Assembly (NCBI GenBank): GCA_012522445.1
Contig: JAAYKL010000042.1
Span: 1-36,183 of the forward strand
DNA from: Myxococcales bacterium
Lineage (GTDB): Bacteria > Myxococcota_A > Polyangia > JAAYKL01
Direction of reading: 5' to 3'
Length of the DNA: 36,183 bases
The number at the start of each line of letters is the position of its first letter. Position 1 is the first letter of the stretch. The notes under the pieces are model-generated. The model did not search any database and was not told the DNA's origin. It saw only the letters and a list, made by a program, of their open reading frames with translations. The position numbers and the translations under genes are program-made. This document shows positions 15,895 to 28,366 of this stretch, one piece after another.

Positions 15895-17516
15895 CACAAC
15901 ACACCACTGAAACACCCGCTACCCCGCAGCTCCTGAGCGGCAACGAAGCCGTGGCCCTGGCCGCCCTCCACACCCAAGTGGCCCTGGGCGTCGGCTATCC
16001 CGGCACGCCCTCCACCGAAATTCTCGAACACTTCGGCACCCTCGGCGGCAAGGCCCGCTGGTCTCCCAACGAGAAGGTCGCCCTGGAGGTGGGCATCGGG
16101 GTGGCCTACGGCAAGGCTCGCGCCCTGGTCACCATGAAACACGTGGGGCTCAACGTGGCCGCCGACCCCCTCTTCACCGTGGCCTACACCGGCGTGGACG
16201 GCGCCCTCATCCTCGCCGTGGCCGACGATCCGGGCATGGCCTCGAGCCAAAACGAACAGGACACCCGCTACTACGCCCGCGCCGCTGGCGTGCCCATGCT
16301 CGAGCCCGCCTCCAGCCAAGAGGCCTACGACGCCTTCTTCGAAGCGGTGGCGATCTCCGAAACCTTTCAGCGCCCGGTCATCCTGCGGCTGAGCACCCGC
16401 GTGTGCCACTCCCGCACCACCGTGGTGCCCCGCGAACCGGTGACCGCGCCCGCCCCGGCCTTTCAGCGCGACATCCCCAAGCGCGTGATGATCCCCGCCT
16501 ACGCCCGGCCCGCCCACCGGCGCATGCGCCAAGCCCTACAAGCCGTGGGCGAACACTTCGAGCAAAGCGATTTGAACCGCGAGTTTCCCGGCGAGGACCG
16601 CCGCTTAGGAATCATCACTTCGGGCGTCGCCACGGTGCACGCCGCCGAGGCCGCCCCCGACCTCCCGATGCTGCAGCTCACCACCACCTGGCCCCTGCCC
16701 CTCGAGCGCATCCGCCGCTTTGCCCAAAGCGTCGAGCGCTGCATCGTCATCGAAGAGGGCGACCCCATCCTGCTCAATGACCTCAACGCCGCGGGCATCC
16801 CCGCAACGGGAAAACCCGAGATGTACCGCTTCGGCGAGCTCAACGTCGAGCGCGTCACGCGCATCCTCAACGGCGACACCCGCCCCGAAACCGAGCCGCC
16901 CAAGGGCCGCCCGCCCGAGCTCTGCGCCGGTTGCCCGCACCGCATCTCCTTCGCCGCCCTGCGCGAGCTGGACTGCATCGTCGCCGGCGACATCGGCTGC
17001 TACACCCTGGGGGTCCTGTCGCCCTTCGAGGCCATGGACACCTGCGTCTGCATGGGCGCGAGCATCGGCGTGGGGCTGGGGCTGCGCCACGTGCTGCCCG
17101 AGGACGAAGCCACCCGCGTGGTGAGCGTGCTGGGCGACTCCACCTTCATGCACAGCGGCATCACCGGCATCCTCGAGATGGTGTACAACCGCCCTCCCAC
17201 CGGCCACGTGGTGCTGGTGCTCGACAACGGCATCACCGCCATGACCGGCATGCAGGAGCACCCGGGCAGCGGACGCCTCTTAGACCGCGGTCCGGCGCAC
17301 CGCGTCGACATCGCCGAGCTGGGCCGCGCCATGGGCCTCGACGAGGTCATCGAGGTCGACGCCAACGACGTCAAACACAACTTCGCCGAGCTCCTGCGCG
17401 ATGTACTGGGCCGGCGCACCCTGGCCCTCATCGTGGTCAAGAAGCCCTGCCTGCTCCTGCAACGCCAACTGCGCCGCGACGCCAAGGCCACCGCCGCATC
17501 ACCACAAGGAAAGTAA
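15891..17516 (+). CDS. iorA: Indolepyruvate:ferredoxin oxidoreductase alpha subunit without ferredoxin domain
   Basis: The product has 541 residues and begins at the ATG overlapping the cysQ stop. The N-terminal pyruvate-oxidoreductase-like domain opens LLSGNEAVALAALHTQVALG with YPGTPSTEIL. The thiamine-diphosphate domain starts at CAGCPHR (345-351) and includes GDIGCYTLG, CMGASIGVGLG, LGDSTFMHSGI and LDNGITAMTGMQEHPG. IorA oxidatively decarboxylates arylpyruvates to aryl-acetyl-CoA with reduction of ferredoxin. Family members usually continue past the PCLLL-type strand into a domain with two [4Fe-4S] motifs. This protein stops about 20 residues after that point, and the next gene begins 4 bases later, so the cluster domain is genuinely missing. 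Confidence 0.93.
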   Translation: MTQHTTETPATPQLLSGNEAVALAALHTQVALGVGYPGTPSTEILEHFGTLGGKARWSPNEKVALEVGIGVAYGKARALVTMKHVGLNVAADPLFTVAYTGVDGALILAVADDPGMASSQNEQDTRYYARAAGVPMLEPASSQEAYDAFFEAVAISETFQRPVILRLSTRVCHSRTTVVPREPVTAPAPAFQRDIPKRVMIPAYARPAHRRMRQALQAVGEHFEQSDLNREFPGEDRRLGIITSGVATVHAAEAAPDLPMLQLTTTWPLPLERIRRFAQSVERCIVIEEGDPILLNDLNAAGIPATGKPEMYRFGELNVERVTRILNGDTRPETEPPKGRPPELCAGCPHRISFAALRELDCIVAGDIGCYTLGVLSPFEAMDTCVCMGASIGVGLGLRHVLPEDEATRVVSVLGDSTFMHSGITGILEMVYNRPPTGHVVLVLDNGITAMTGMQEHPGSGRLLDRGPAHRVDIAELGRAMGLDEVIEVDANDVKHNFAELLRDVLGRRTLALIVVKKPCLLLQRQLRRDAKATAASPQGK

Positions 17517-17520
17517 TCCC

Positions 17521-18030
17521 ATGACACCCACCACCAACATCGTTTTGAGCGGACTGGGCGGACAAGGCGTGCTCACGGCCTCGGGCATCCTGGCGCAGGC
17601 CGCCATCATCGCCGGCTTCGACGTCAAAACCTCCGAGGTACACGGCATGAGCCAGCGCGGGGGTTCGGTGCGGAGCGACGTGCGCTTTGGCCCCAACCTC
17701 ACCCGCACGAGCCCCATGGTGCCCGAAGGCGGCGCCGACTACATCGTCCTCCTCGAAGACGACCAGCTCCCCACCGTGGCCCACGCCCTGTCCCCCGAGG
17801 GCATCGTCGTGGCCCGCGCCCACATCGACGGCATCGCCCTCCCCAACCCCCGGTCGCGCAACGTGGCCATCCTGGGGGCCCTAAGCCGCCATCTCGACAA
17901 CCGCATCACCGCGGCGCACTTCGCCCAGGCCATCGCCCGCGTCTTGCCCGCCAAACTCCACGAGGCCAATCTCTCCGCCTTCTCCCTCGGCCGAGAGCAC
18001 GCCAATTTTGCGCAGAGCCACACCCCTTGA
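17521..18030 (+). CDS. iorB: Indolepyruvate:ferredoxin oxidoreductase beta subunit
   Basis: The product has 169 residues. AAGGAAAG upstream supports the ATG at 17521. It shows the gamma-type 2-oxoacid oxidoreductase domain: NIVLSGLGGQGVLTASGILA, VKTSEVHGMSQRGGSVRSDVR and NVAILGALSRHL. It pairs with IorA to form the arylpyruvate-oxidising enzyme. Length is on the short side of the family (often around 190). It lies 4 bases after iorA and 8 before paaK, clearly in one transcript. Confidence 0.93.
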   Translation: MTPTTNIVLSGLGGQGVLTASGILAQAAIIAGFDVKTSEVHGMSQRGGSVRSDVRFGPNLTRTSPMVPEGGADYIVLLEDDQLPTVAHALSPEGIVVARAHIDGIALPNPRSRNVAILGALSRHLDNRITAAHFAQAIARVLPAKLHEANLSAFSLGREHANFAQSHTP

Positions 18031-18038
18031 GGTCCAAC

Positions 18039-19361
18039 ATGAACGCCACTTTTCAATCCACATTTCACCCGGTCAGCGCCCCCGACTTCCTGCCCGCGCC
18101 CCAGCTCCGCCAACTGCAAATGGCGCGCCTGTCACGCATCCTGCAGCACGCCTACGACCGCGTCCCCCTGTTTCGCGAGCGCCTGCAGCAGCGCGACCTC
18201 ACCCCGTCCAGCATCCGCCACCTCGAAGACATCTCGCGGCTGCCCTTCACGCAGAAGAGCGATCTGCGCGACACCTATCCCTTCGGGCTCTTCGCCATGG
18301 ACATCCACGACGTTGTGCGCCTCCACGCCTCCTCCGGCACCACGGGCAAGCCCATTGTGGTGGCCTACAGCCGCGAAGACATCCAGGTCTGGTCCAACGC
18401 CATGGAGCGCTGCTTCGCCGCCTACGGCATGAACGCCAACGACATCATCCAAAACGCTTACGGCTACGGTCTCTTCACCGGCGGCCTCGGCGCCCACTAC
18501 GGCGGGGAGTCCCTCGGGGCCACGGTCATCCCCATCAGCGGCGGCAACACCGAGCGGCAGCTCATGGTCATGAAGGACTTCGGCGTCACCGCCATCTGCT
18601 GCACGCCCAGCTACTTCGTCCACCTGTGCGAGCGCATCCAAGACCTGAACGTCGACTTGGCGTCCCTGCCGCTCCGCACCGGGGTGTTCGGCGCCGAGCC
18701 CTGGTCCGACGCCATGCGCGACCGCATCCAAGAGATGACCGGCATCCGCGCCTACGACATCTACGGCCTCAGCGAAATCGTCGGCCCCGGCGTGGCCTGC
18801 GAGTGCGCCCAGCAATCGGGACTCCACGTCCTCGAAGACTACTTCTACCCCGAGATCATCGACCCCGACACCGAGGAGCCCCTGCCCGACGGCACCGAGG
18901 GCGAGCTCGTGCTCACCACCCTGTCCAAGTTCGCCATGCCGATGATCCGCTACCGCACCCGCGACATCACCGCCATCATCCCCGAGCCCTGCGCCTGCGG
19001 CCGCAGCCTGCGCCGCATCCGCCGCATCTCCCGCCGCAGCGACGACATGTTCATCATCCGCGGCGTCAACGTGTACCCGTCGCAAATCGAAACCGCCATG
19101 CTGCGCGTCGAGGGCACCACACCTCACTACCAAATCGTTCTGACGCGCCAACACAGCCTCGATCAAATCGCCGTGCAAATCGAGGTCACGCCCCAAATCT
19201 TCAGCGACACCGTCAAGGCCATCGAGGCCTCAAGGCGCCGCATCCAGCAAGAAATCGAAAACCTCACGGGCATCCGGGTCACCGTGGAATTGGTCCGCCC
19301 GGGCGCGGTGCCGCGCAGCGAGGGCAAGGCGCAGCGCATCGTCGACAAACGCAACGTGTAA
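18039..19361 (+). CDS. paaK: Phenylacetate-CoA ligase (aryl-acetate AMP-forming)
   Basis: The product has 440 residues, the PaaK norm. GAGG overlapping the iorB stop precedes the ATG at 18039. The adenylate-forming signature is HASSGTTGKP (96-105), followed by NAYGYGLFTGGLGAHYG, GAEPWSDAMRD, YDIYGLSEIVGPGVA, YRTRDITAII and a C-terminal domain with RRSDDMFIIRGVNVYPSQIE. The enzyme activates phenylacetate or a related aryl acetate to its CoA thioester with ATP. Next to iorAB it would connect arylpyruvate oxidation with free aryl acetates in aromatic amino acid breakdown or synthesis, a common pairing in anaerobes. Confidence 0.94.
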   Translation: MNATFQSTFHPVSAPDFLPAPQLRQLQMARLSRILQHAYDRVPLFRERLQQRDLTPSSIRHLEDISRLPFTQKSDLRDTYPFGLFAMDIHDVVRLHASSGTTGKPIVVAYSREDIQVWSNAMERCFAAYGMNANDIIQNAYGYGLFTGGLGAHYGGESLGATVIPISGGNTERQLMVMKDFGVTAICCTPSYFVHLCERIQDLNVDLASLPLRTGVFGAEPWSDAMRDRIQEMTGIRAYDIYGLSEIVGPGVACECAQQSGLHVLEDYFYPEIIDPDTEEPLPDGTEGELVLTTLSKFAMPMIRYRTRDITAIIPEPCACGRSLRRIRRISRRSDDMFIIRGVNVYPSQIETAMLRVEGTTPHYQIVLTRQHSLDQIAVQIEVTPQIFSDTVKAIEASRRRIQQEIENLTGIRVTVELVRPGAVPRSEGKAQRIVDKRNV

Positions 19362-19380
19362 TGGCGAAAGGAGCCGTCCC

Positions 19381-19815
19381 ATGAAACTGCAGCAATTGAG
19401 TCTTTTCTTGGAAAATCGCCCCGGGCAATTGAGCGAGGCCTGCCGCATCCTCGCCGAAAACGACATCAATATGCTCACGCTAACCCTGGCGGACACCCAG
19501 CAGTTCGGCGTGCTGCGCGTCATCGTCTCCGACGTGCAGAGGGCCCGGCAAACCCTCGAAGAGGCGGGCATCATGGTGCAAATCGCCGAGGTCATCGCCG
19601 TGGAAGTCCCCAACGAGCCCGGCGGTCTGGCGCGGGTCCTCGACCCCCTCGAAGCCCACGACCTCGACATCGAGTACATGTACGCCTTTGCGTCGCGCCA
19701 CAAAGGCCGCGCGGTCCTGGTGTTCCGCTTCCGCGACACCGACGCCGCCGTCCAGGTCCTCAAGCAACTCCAGCTCACCGTATTGCGCGAACACCAACTC
19801 ACCGACCTCGTCTAA
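19381..19815 (+). CDS. Tandem ACT-domain protein
   Basis: The product has 144 residues, with AAAGGAG upstream. It consists of two ACT domains, residues 1-68 (LSLFLENRPGQLSEACRILA, then NDINMLTL) and 69-140 (VIAVEVPNEPGGLARVLDPL, then DIEYMYAF). The domain binds small ligands, mostly amino acids, at the interface of dimers. Stand-alone tandem ACT proteins regularly accompany iorAB-paaK operons and are presumed to sense an aromatic amino acid or its product. It is the last gene of the cysQ-ior cluster. Confidence 0.9.
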   Translation: MKLQQLSLFLENRPGQLSEACRILAENDINMLTLTLADTQQFGVLRVIVSDVQRARQTLEEAGIMVQIAEVIAVEVPNEPGGLARVLDPLEAHDLDIEYMYAFASRHKGRAVLVFRFRDTDAAVQVLKQLQLTVLREHQLTDLV

Positions 19816-19869
19816 GCGCCCTCTCAGCGCGCGCCTCAGCGCCTCTTCTTACACTCTCCCCACAAAAAT

Positions 19870-19910
19870 CCGCTGTTCGTATGGCGGCGACAACTTTTTT
19901 TCACTTTTTT
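19870..19910 (+). terminator. Weak candidate terminator after the ACT gene
   Basis: CCGC (19870-19873) and GCGG (19884-19887) can form a short stem, followed after a few bases by two near-identical T runs (seven T, CAC, seven T). The T tract is convincing but the stem is only 4 bp, so this is a weak prediction. The remainder of the gap to 20015 shows a TATTAA that might be a -10 element but no matched -35. Confidence 0.3.
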
Positions 19911-20478
19911 TCGCCTTTGCAGGAAACAAACGCGTCCAGCGGCCGATGTATTAAAGGCAACCCCAACAACCGTGCCGCCAACGTGCACTGTCCGCCGAGA
20001 AAGGAAGGCCAAAAATGCCGACAACCGCACACCAAAACGCGCTGCCCTGTCGACGCTTCGACATCCCCCGCATCCCCGTCACTGCGACGCGCAAACGCCC
20101 CACTGTACCGGGCACACGCCCCATTGCCACGGGTGCGCCGACTGCGTTCCCGGGCGCCGTCCCCTTTGCGCCGGGCGCGCTCCCCAAACCGCCGCAGCCT
20201 TTTACAGAGGCCCTGGTGCTCAAGGACGCGCACCGCATGATCCGCGAAGCGCTATACGAAGACGCCGACAACTTGCTCACCGCCGCCCTGTGCCGCGGTC
20301 TCTGCTCTGTCGACATCTGGATGGCGGCCGGATTGGCGCGATACCACCGCGGGGCCTGGCGTGCCGCGCATGCGGCCTTCTTGATGGTGGCGTGGCGCGG
20401 GGGCGATCCCATGGCCCAGGAGGTGGCCGACGCCCTCGAACGACAACACCGCTTTCAACGAAAAATGGCGCCGATGCC

Positions 20479-24657
<4,179 letters not shown>

Positions 24658-24853
24658 CTCGAAATGATTGTGAGGCCCATTGGGAGCAGTCTAACGTTTT
24701 TTGCGCCCCGTGTAGATGAAATAGAAAACGCCCGCTGTTCCTGCACAGGGGTTTGCAACGTGCCAAATGGCAACAAGTACCGCCCGCCACAGCAGCGAAA
24801 GCGACGAAGCCAGGGTGAAGATAGACAGCATTTGGAATAAAGGGGGTTGTCGA
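24658..24853. other. Gap between the histidine kinase and the DUF1016 remnant
   Basis: This stretch has no gene I can support. The only open frame worth noting is a 46-codon minus-strand one (24691-24831) encoding a hydrophobic peptide ending FYFIYTGRKKR, like a small membrane protein, but it lacks a ribosome binding site. Base composition is less GC-rich than the flanks. Confidence 0.4.
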
Positions 24854-25070
24854 ATGGAACCAAACAAAACAGATGTTCTCGCAGACTTGGTCAGCCAAAT
24901 ATCACAAGCCATTGAGCAGGCGCGCATTAGAACGGCAAATCAGCGTGCTGTATTACGAGCGCTTGTTAAGCAGCAAAGAGAAAGGCGTTGTTGAAACCGA
25001 AGCCAATGAGAAGACCGCGCCGCTGGTAGAGCAAACAAAAGACTTCCTGCGCGATCCATTATCGCGCTGA
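24854..25070 (+). pseudogene. Decayed DUF1016 (YhcG-type PDDEXK nuclease) gene fragment
   Basis: AAAGGGGG then ATG at 24854 opens a frame reading VLADLVSQISQAIEQAR, the usual DUF1016 N-terminus. At about 24925 the similarity jumps to another frame that continues ALERQISVLYYERLLSSKEK, then EKTAPL and DFLRDP, which in intact family members lies over 100 residues later, before the YVLEFLGL segment. The frame then ends at 25070. So the middle of the N-terminal domain and the whole nuclease domain are gone, with a frameshift at the junction near gcgcgcatta. DUF1016 nucleases are typical of accessory, horizontally moved DNA. The segment is less GC-rich than its neighbours. A 9-bp direct repeat (tatcgcgct, 25060 and 25084) flanks the truncated end. 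Family assignment is from memory of its conserved strings. Confidence 0.6.
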
Positions 25071-25116
25071 TGGCCCGGACACCTATCGCGCTCGTGACAT
25101 GCGCCAGCATTCACGC

Positions 25117-25144
25117 TTTACGATCTCAACACCTGTGTTATCTT
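25117..25144 (+). promoter_or_regulatory. Candidate promoter of hflKC-dnaJ
   Basis: TTTACG (25117-25122) and TATCTT (25139-25144) are separated by 16 bases and lie about 50 bases before the hflK start, giving a normal-length leader with AAGGAAGG at 25181-25188. Each hexamer has mismatches to consensus, so confidence is moderate. Confidence 0.4.
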
Positions 25145-25196
25145 CCCCGGCGTCTAACGCAACCAATCTCCTTGTCATTAAAGGAAGGACCCCACC

Positions 25197-26264
25197 ATGA
25201 ATGCATCGAAAAACCCCTTCGGCGACAAAAACCCTTTTGAACGCCCCTCGGGGCCGCCGGACGGCGACGAGCTGCGCGAGTTTATCGTGGCCAACCGCTC
25301 CACCATCGGCATGATCGCCCTCGTGCTGCTGGCCGCTGTGCTGCTCTACTTCTCCATCTTTAAAGTCGAATCCGAGTACGTCGGGCTGCGCACCACCTTG
25401 GGCAAGTACGACAAAACCCTGGAGCCCGGCCTGCACATCCGCATTCCGCTGTTTCAGCAGGTCTACCAGTTGCCCGCCAAGCGACAGCTCAAGCAGGAGT
25501 TCGGCTTTCGCACCATCTCCTCCACCACCAAGTCCGAATACGCCCGCTCCGACCTGACGCTGCGCGAGTCCTCCATGCTCACCGGCGACCAAAACGTCGC
25601 GGTGGTCGAGTGGATCGTCCACTACCAAATCTCCGATCCCTTCAAATACCTCTTCGTCATCCGCGAGCCCGAAAACACGCTGCGCGCCCTCTCCGAAAGC
25701 GCCATGCGCGAGATCGTCGGCGACTACTCCGTCACCGAGGTGCTCACGTTGGGCCGCGAAGAGATCCTGATGCACGCCAAAACCAAACTCTCGCAGATGT
25801 GCCAGCGCTTCGAAACCGGCATCTCCATCCAGCGCATCGAACTCAAGGACTCCGCGCCGCCCGAGCTCGTTCGCCCCTCGTTCAACGAGGTCAACCAAGC
25901 CGAGCAAGAGCGCGACCGCATGCAAAACGAAGCCCTGGCGCAATACAACAAAGAGATCCCCAAGGCCGAGGGCCAGGCGCGCCAAACCATCGAAGAAGCG
26001 CGCGGTTACGCCGTGGAGCGCACCAACAAAGCCAAGGGCGACGTGGCGCGTTTTGTCGCCATTCAAAAAGAGTACGCCCAGGCCCCCAAGGTGACCCGCA
26101 CCCGCCTCTACCTCGAAACCATGAACGACGTCCTGGCCAACACGGGCAAGCTCATGATCGTCGATGAGAGCGCGCGCGGCTTCACGCCCCTCATCATGCC
26201 CGGCGCCGGTGGTCCCATCAGCGCTCCCAGCGCAGCCGCTGCCTACACCGGAGGTACCCGATGA
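25197..26264 (+). CDS. hflK: HflK, membrane SPFH protein partner of FtsH
   Basis: The product has 355 residues, with AAGGAAGG upstream. A Pro/Gly-rich cytoplasmic N-terminus (KNPFGDKNPFERPSGPPDGD) is followed by one transmembrane helix (about 38-58) and the band 7/SPFH domain (VESEYVGLRTTLGKYDKTLE, PGLHIRIPLFQQVYQLPAKR). A long helical region follows (VNQAEQERDRMQNEALAQYN), then PKVTRTRLYLETM. HflK and HflC form a periplasmic cage around the FtsH protease and limit its access to membrane substrates. Its last four bases overlap hflC (ATGA), so the two are coupled. ftsH is not in the window. Confidence 0.93.
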   Translation: MNASKNPFGDKNPFERPSGPPDGDELREFIVANRSTIGMIALVLLAAVLLYFSIFKVESEYVGLRTTLGKYDKTLEPGLHIRIPLFQQVYQLPAKRQLKQEFGFRTISSTTKSEYARSDLTLRESSMLTGDQNVAVVEWIVHYQISDPFKYLFVIREPENTLRALSESAMREIVGDYSVTEVLTLGREEILMHAKTKLSQMCQRFETGISIQRIELKDSAPPELVRPSFNEVNQAEQERDRMQNEALAQYNKEIPKAEGQARQTIEEARGYAVERTNKAKGDVARFVAIQKEYAQAPKVTRTRLYLETMNDVLANTGKLMIVDESARGFTPLIMPGAGGPISAPSAAAAYTGGTR

Positions 26265-27427
26265 ACCGCAAAATCATTACCGCCATTGTCGTCGCCATCG
26301 TCGTGCTCATCCTGGGGAGCAACACCTTTTACACCATCGCCGAAAACGAGCAGATCGTCGTGGTGCAGTTCGGCAAGGTCCTCCGCCTGGAGCGCGCCTC
26401 CGGCCTGAATTGGAAGGTGCCCTTCCTCGAACAAATCGTCCGCTACGACGAGCGCTGGATCGACTGGGACGGCGACCCCAACCAAATTACCACCCGCGAC
26501 AAGCGCTACATCGCCATCGACGCCTTTGCCCGTTGGCGCATCGCCGATCCCCTGGTCTTCATTGAGAAGCTCCGCGACGAGGTCAGCGCCCAGGGCCGCC
26601 TCGACGACATCATCGACAGCGCCACCCGCAACATCATCGCCAACAACGATCTCATCGAAGTCATCCGCACCACCGACCGCCAATTCGTCCTGTCGGCCGA
26701 AGAGAAGAGCATCCGCAAGAAGCGCACCCCGCTCACCGTTCCCTCGGCAGAAGCGGCCGCCGCAGTGCAGTCCATCGGGCACATCCCCAGTGTCATCGAC
26801 GCCCTCGACACCGACGACACCGACGCCAAAGCCCGAGATGCCGACACCGATGGCGCCACGGACAGCGACGCCGATGCCCCGAAGGCCAATGACGCCGCCC
26901 AAGAAGAACAAGTGGCCAACGCCGAAGACGACGCAGACGCTGATGATGAAGATGATCAAATCCAGTACATCGTCCACCACGGCCGCGGCAAACTCACCCA
27001 GATGATCCAGGCCCGCGCCTCTGCCGAAGCCGCCAAGCTCGGCATCGAGCTCAAAGACGTGCAGATCAAACGCATCAACTACGTCGCCAGCGTCCAGGCA
27101 TCGGTGTTCGACCGCATGATCTCCGAGCGCCGCAAGGTCGCCACCCGCATGCGCTCCGAAGGCGAGGGCCTCTCTGCCGAGATCCTCGGACGCAAAGAGC
27201 GCGAGCTCAAGGTCATCCGCTCCGAGGCCTACCGCATCGCCGAAGAGATCAAAGGCGAAGCCGACGCCGAGGCCGCGCACATCTACGCCCAGGCCTATCA
27301 AAAAGATCCCGAGCTCTACGAGTTCTTAAAAACCCTGGAGACCTACCGCCAAACCATCGGCGACGACGCGTGGCTCCTGCTCACCACCAGCTCGGATTAC
27401 GGCCGCTACATCAAAGCGATGAAGTAG
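26261..27427 (+). CDS. hflC: HflC with an acidic insertion inside the SPFH region
   Basis: The product has 388 residues, longer than the usual 290-340. A transmembrane helix (about 5-24) leads into ENEQIVVVQFGKVLRLERAS, the SPFH domain start. ATRNIIANNDLIEVIRTTDR marks the conserved middle. From about 146 to 245 there is a segment absent from ordinary HflC, rich in Asp and Ala (DTDDTDAKARDADTDGATDS). The conserved sequence then resumes with ASAEAAKLGIELKDVQIKRI, SVFDRMISERRKVATRMRSE, GEADAEAAHIYAQAYQKDPE and ELYEFLKTLETY. It acts with HflK on FtsH. The insertion falls where HflC normally runs through a short loop and would lie on the periplasmic side. Confidence 0.93.
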   Translation: MNRKIITAIVVAIVVLILGSNTFYTIAENEQIVVVQFGKVLRLERASGLNWKVPFLEQIVRYDERWIDWDGDPNQITTRDKRYIAIDAFARWRIADPLVFIEKLRDEVSAQGRLDDIIDSATRNIIANNDLIEVIRTTDRQFVLSAEEKSIRKKRTPLTVPSAEAAAAVQSIGHIPSVIDALDTDDTDAKARDADTDGATDSDADAPKANDAAQEEQVANAEDDADADDEDDQIQYIVHHGRGKLTQMIQARASAEAAKLGIELKDVQIKRINYVASVQASVFDRMISERRKVATRMRSEGEGLSAEILGRKERELKVIRSEAYRIAEEIKGEADAEAAHIYAQAYQKDPELYEFLKTLETYRQTIGDDAWLLLTTSSDYGRYIKAMK

Positions 27428-27440
27428 GCGCGGCGCCCTC

Positions 27441-27902
27441 ATGGCCGATTTCAACCCCGCCATCGATTACTACGCCATCTTGGGGGTCGCCCCCAACGCC
27501 GGCGAACGCGCCATCAAGGCCGCCTACCGACAGCTCGCCGCGCGCTACCACCCGGATCGCCACCGCGGCCACGACCTCGAAGACTTGGCCACCGAAAAGC
27601 TCGCGCAGCTCAACGAGGCCTTTCGCGTGCTCTCCGATCCCGCCCTGCGCAGCGCCTACGATCTCGCCCGGGCCAACACCGGCCACGGACACGGCGACGC
27701 CCCGCGGCCTTACGCGCACCCCACCGGCATCCCCACGCAGGCCCCCTCAGCGCTGCTGCGCCAAATCCTCTACGTCATCCTCGGCTTTGTCTCCCTGTGG
27801 CTCTCGGCGCGCACCGGTCCGCGACAAGCGCTCATCGTCCTGCTCATCTTTGCGGCGGGCTGGTTTGCCCCGCGCATTTTGAACCGCCTGCGGCGCAAGT
27901 AA
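27441..27902 (+). CDS. Membrane-anchored J-domain protein
   Basis: The product has 153 residues, 13 bases after hflC, with only a weak AGTAGG upstream. Residues 9-73 are a J domain (DYYAILGVAPNAGERAIKAA, then YHPDRH with the HPD triad, and LNEAFRVLSDPALRSAYD) that would stimulate the ATPase of an Hsp70/DnaK. A His/Gly/Pro linker follows, then two hydrophobic segments near the C-terminus (about 108-123 and 128-143) and a basic end (RILNRLRRK). There is no zinc or substrate-binding domain, so it is not DnaJ itself. Its position suggests it brings DnaK to the HflKC-FtsH membrane quality-control site. Confidence 0.85.
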   Translation: MADFNPAIDYYAILGVAPNAGERAIKAAYRQLAARYHPDRHRGHDLEDLATEKLAQLNEAFRVLSDPALRSAYDLARANTGHGHGDAPRPYAHPTGIPTQAPSALLRQILYVILGFVSLWLSARTGPRQALIVLLIFAAGWFAPRILNRLRRK

Positions 27903-27946
27903 GCGCTCCCAAACGCACCCCAAAACGCGGTCAAACGCAAAGAGGC

Positions 27947-28354
27947 TCACTTATAGGTTAGGGCTCCGGTAGGACAGAACTTGGCACAGGCGGGTTGGCC
28001 GTCGCACAGATCACACTTCAAGGGAGTGCGGGATTCCTCTGCCCAAGAAATGTGCCCGAAGGGGCAGGCGGCCACGCAAGACTGACAGTGAATGCAGCGG
28101 TTTTCATCCAACACCACCGCGCCGGTCTCCGGGTGGCGCGACAGGGCGCCAACGGGGCAAATCTTGACGCACGCGGCCTCGAGACACTGCAGGCAGGTCA
28201 TGGGAATGGGCGCGTCGTCGGGGCGGTGAATGGCGATGCGCGGGCGGCCCAATTTCTCGGGGGATCCCTTGGCCATGGCACAGGCCAGCTCGCAGGTGCG
28301 GCACCCGATGCACTTGCGCCAATCGATGATGAGCATGGGGGTAGGTGAACGCAC
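27947..28354 (-). CDS. Four-cluster [4Fe-4S] electron-transfer protein (HycB/CooF-type)
   Basis: The product has 135 residues from the GTG at 28354, supported by AAGGAG six bases upstream (28361-28366); the ATG at 28336 has no such site. It holds 16 cluster-ligand cysteines in four groups: C15-x2-C-x2-C-x3-C25, C54-x2-C-x4-C-x3-C66, C87-x2-C-x2-C-x3-C97 and C114-x2-C-x5-C-x3-C127. The spacing is that of HycB/CooF/DmsB-like proteins, which pass electrons between a catalytic subunit and another redox partner. It is the last gene of the kor-nuoEF operon and probably shuttles electrons between KorABCD and the NuoEF-like flavoprotein, or to a partner encoded elsewhere. No catalytic hydrogenase or CO dehydrogenase subunit is nearby. 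Confidence 0.88.
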   Translation of the reverse strand: MRSPTPMLIIDWRKCIGCRTCELACAMAKGSPEKLGRPRIAIHRPDDAPIPMTCLQCLEAACVKICPVGALSRHPETGAVVLDENRCIHCQSCVAACPFGHISWAEESRTPLKCDLCDGQPACAKFCPTGALTYK

Positions 28355-28360
28355 GGCTGG

Positions 28361-28366
28361 CTCCTT
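28361..28366 (-). promoter_or_regulatory. Ribosome binding site fixing a GTG start
   Basis: AAGGAG on the minus strand, six bases before the GTG at 28354 and touching the stop codon of the preceding gene. It decides the start of the four-cluster ferredoxin in favour of GTG. Confidence 0.7.

Noticed and set aside
24691..24831. 46-codon minus-strand frame encoding a hydrophobic peptide
   Set aside because: It could be a small membrane protein, but there is no ribosome binding site and no family I recognise.
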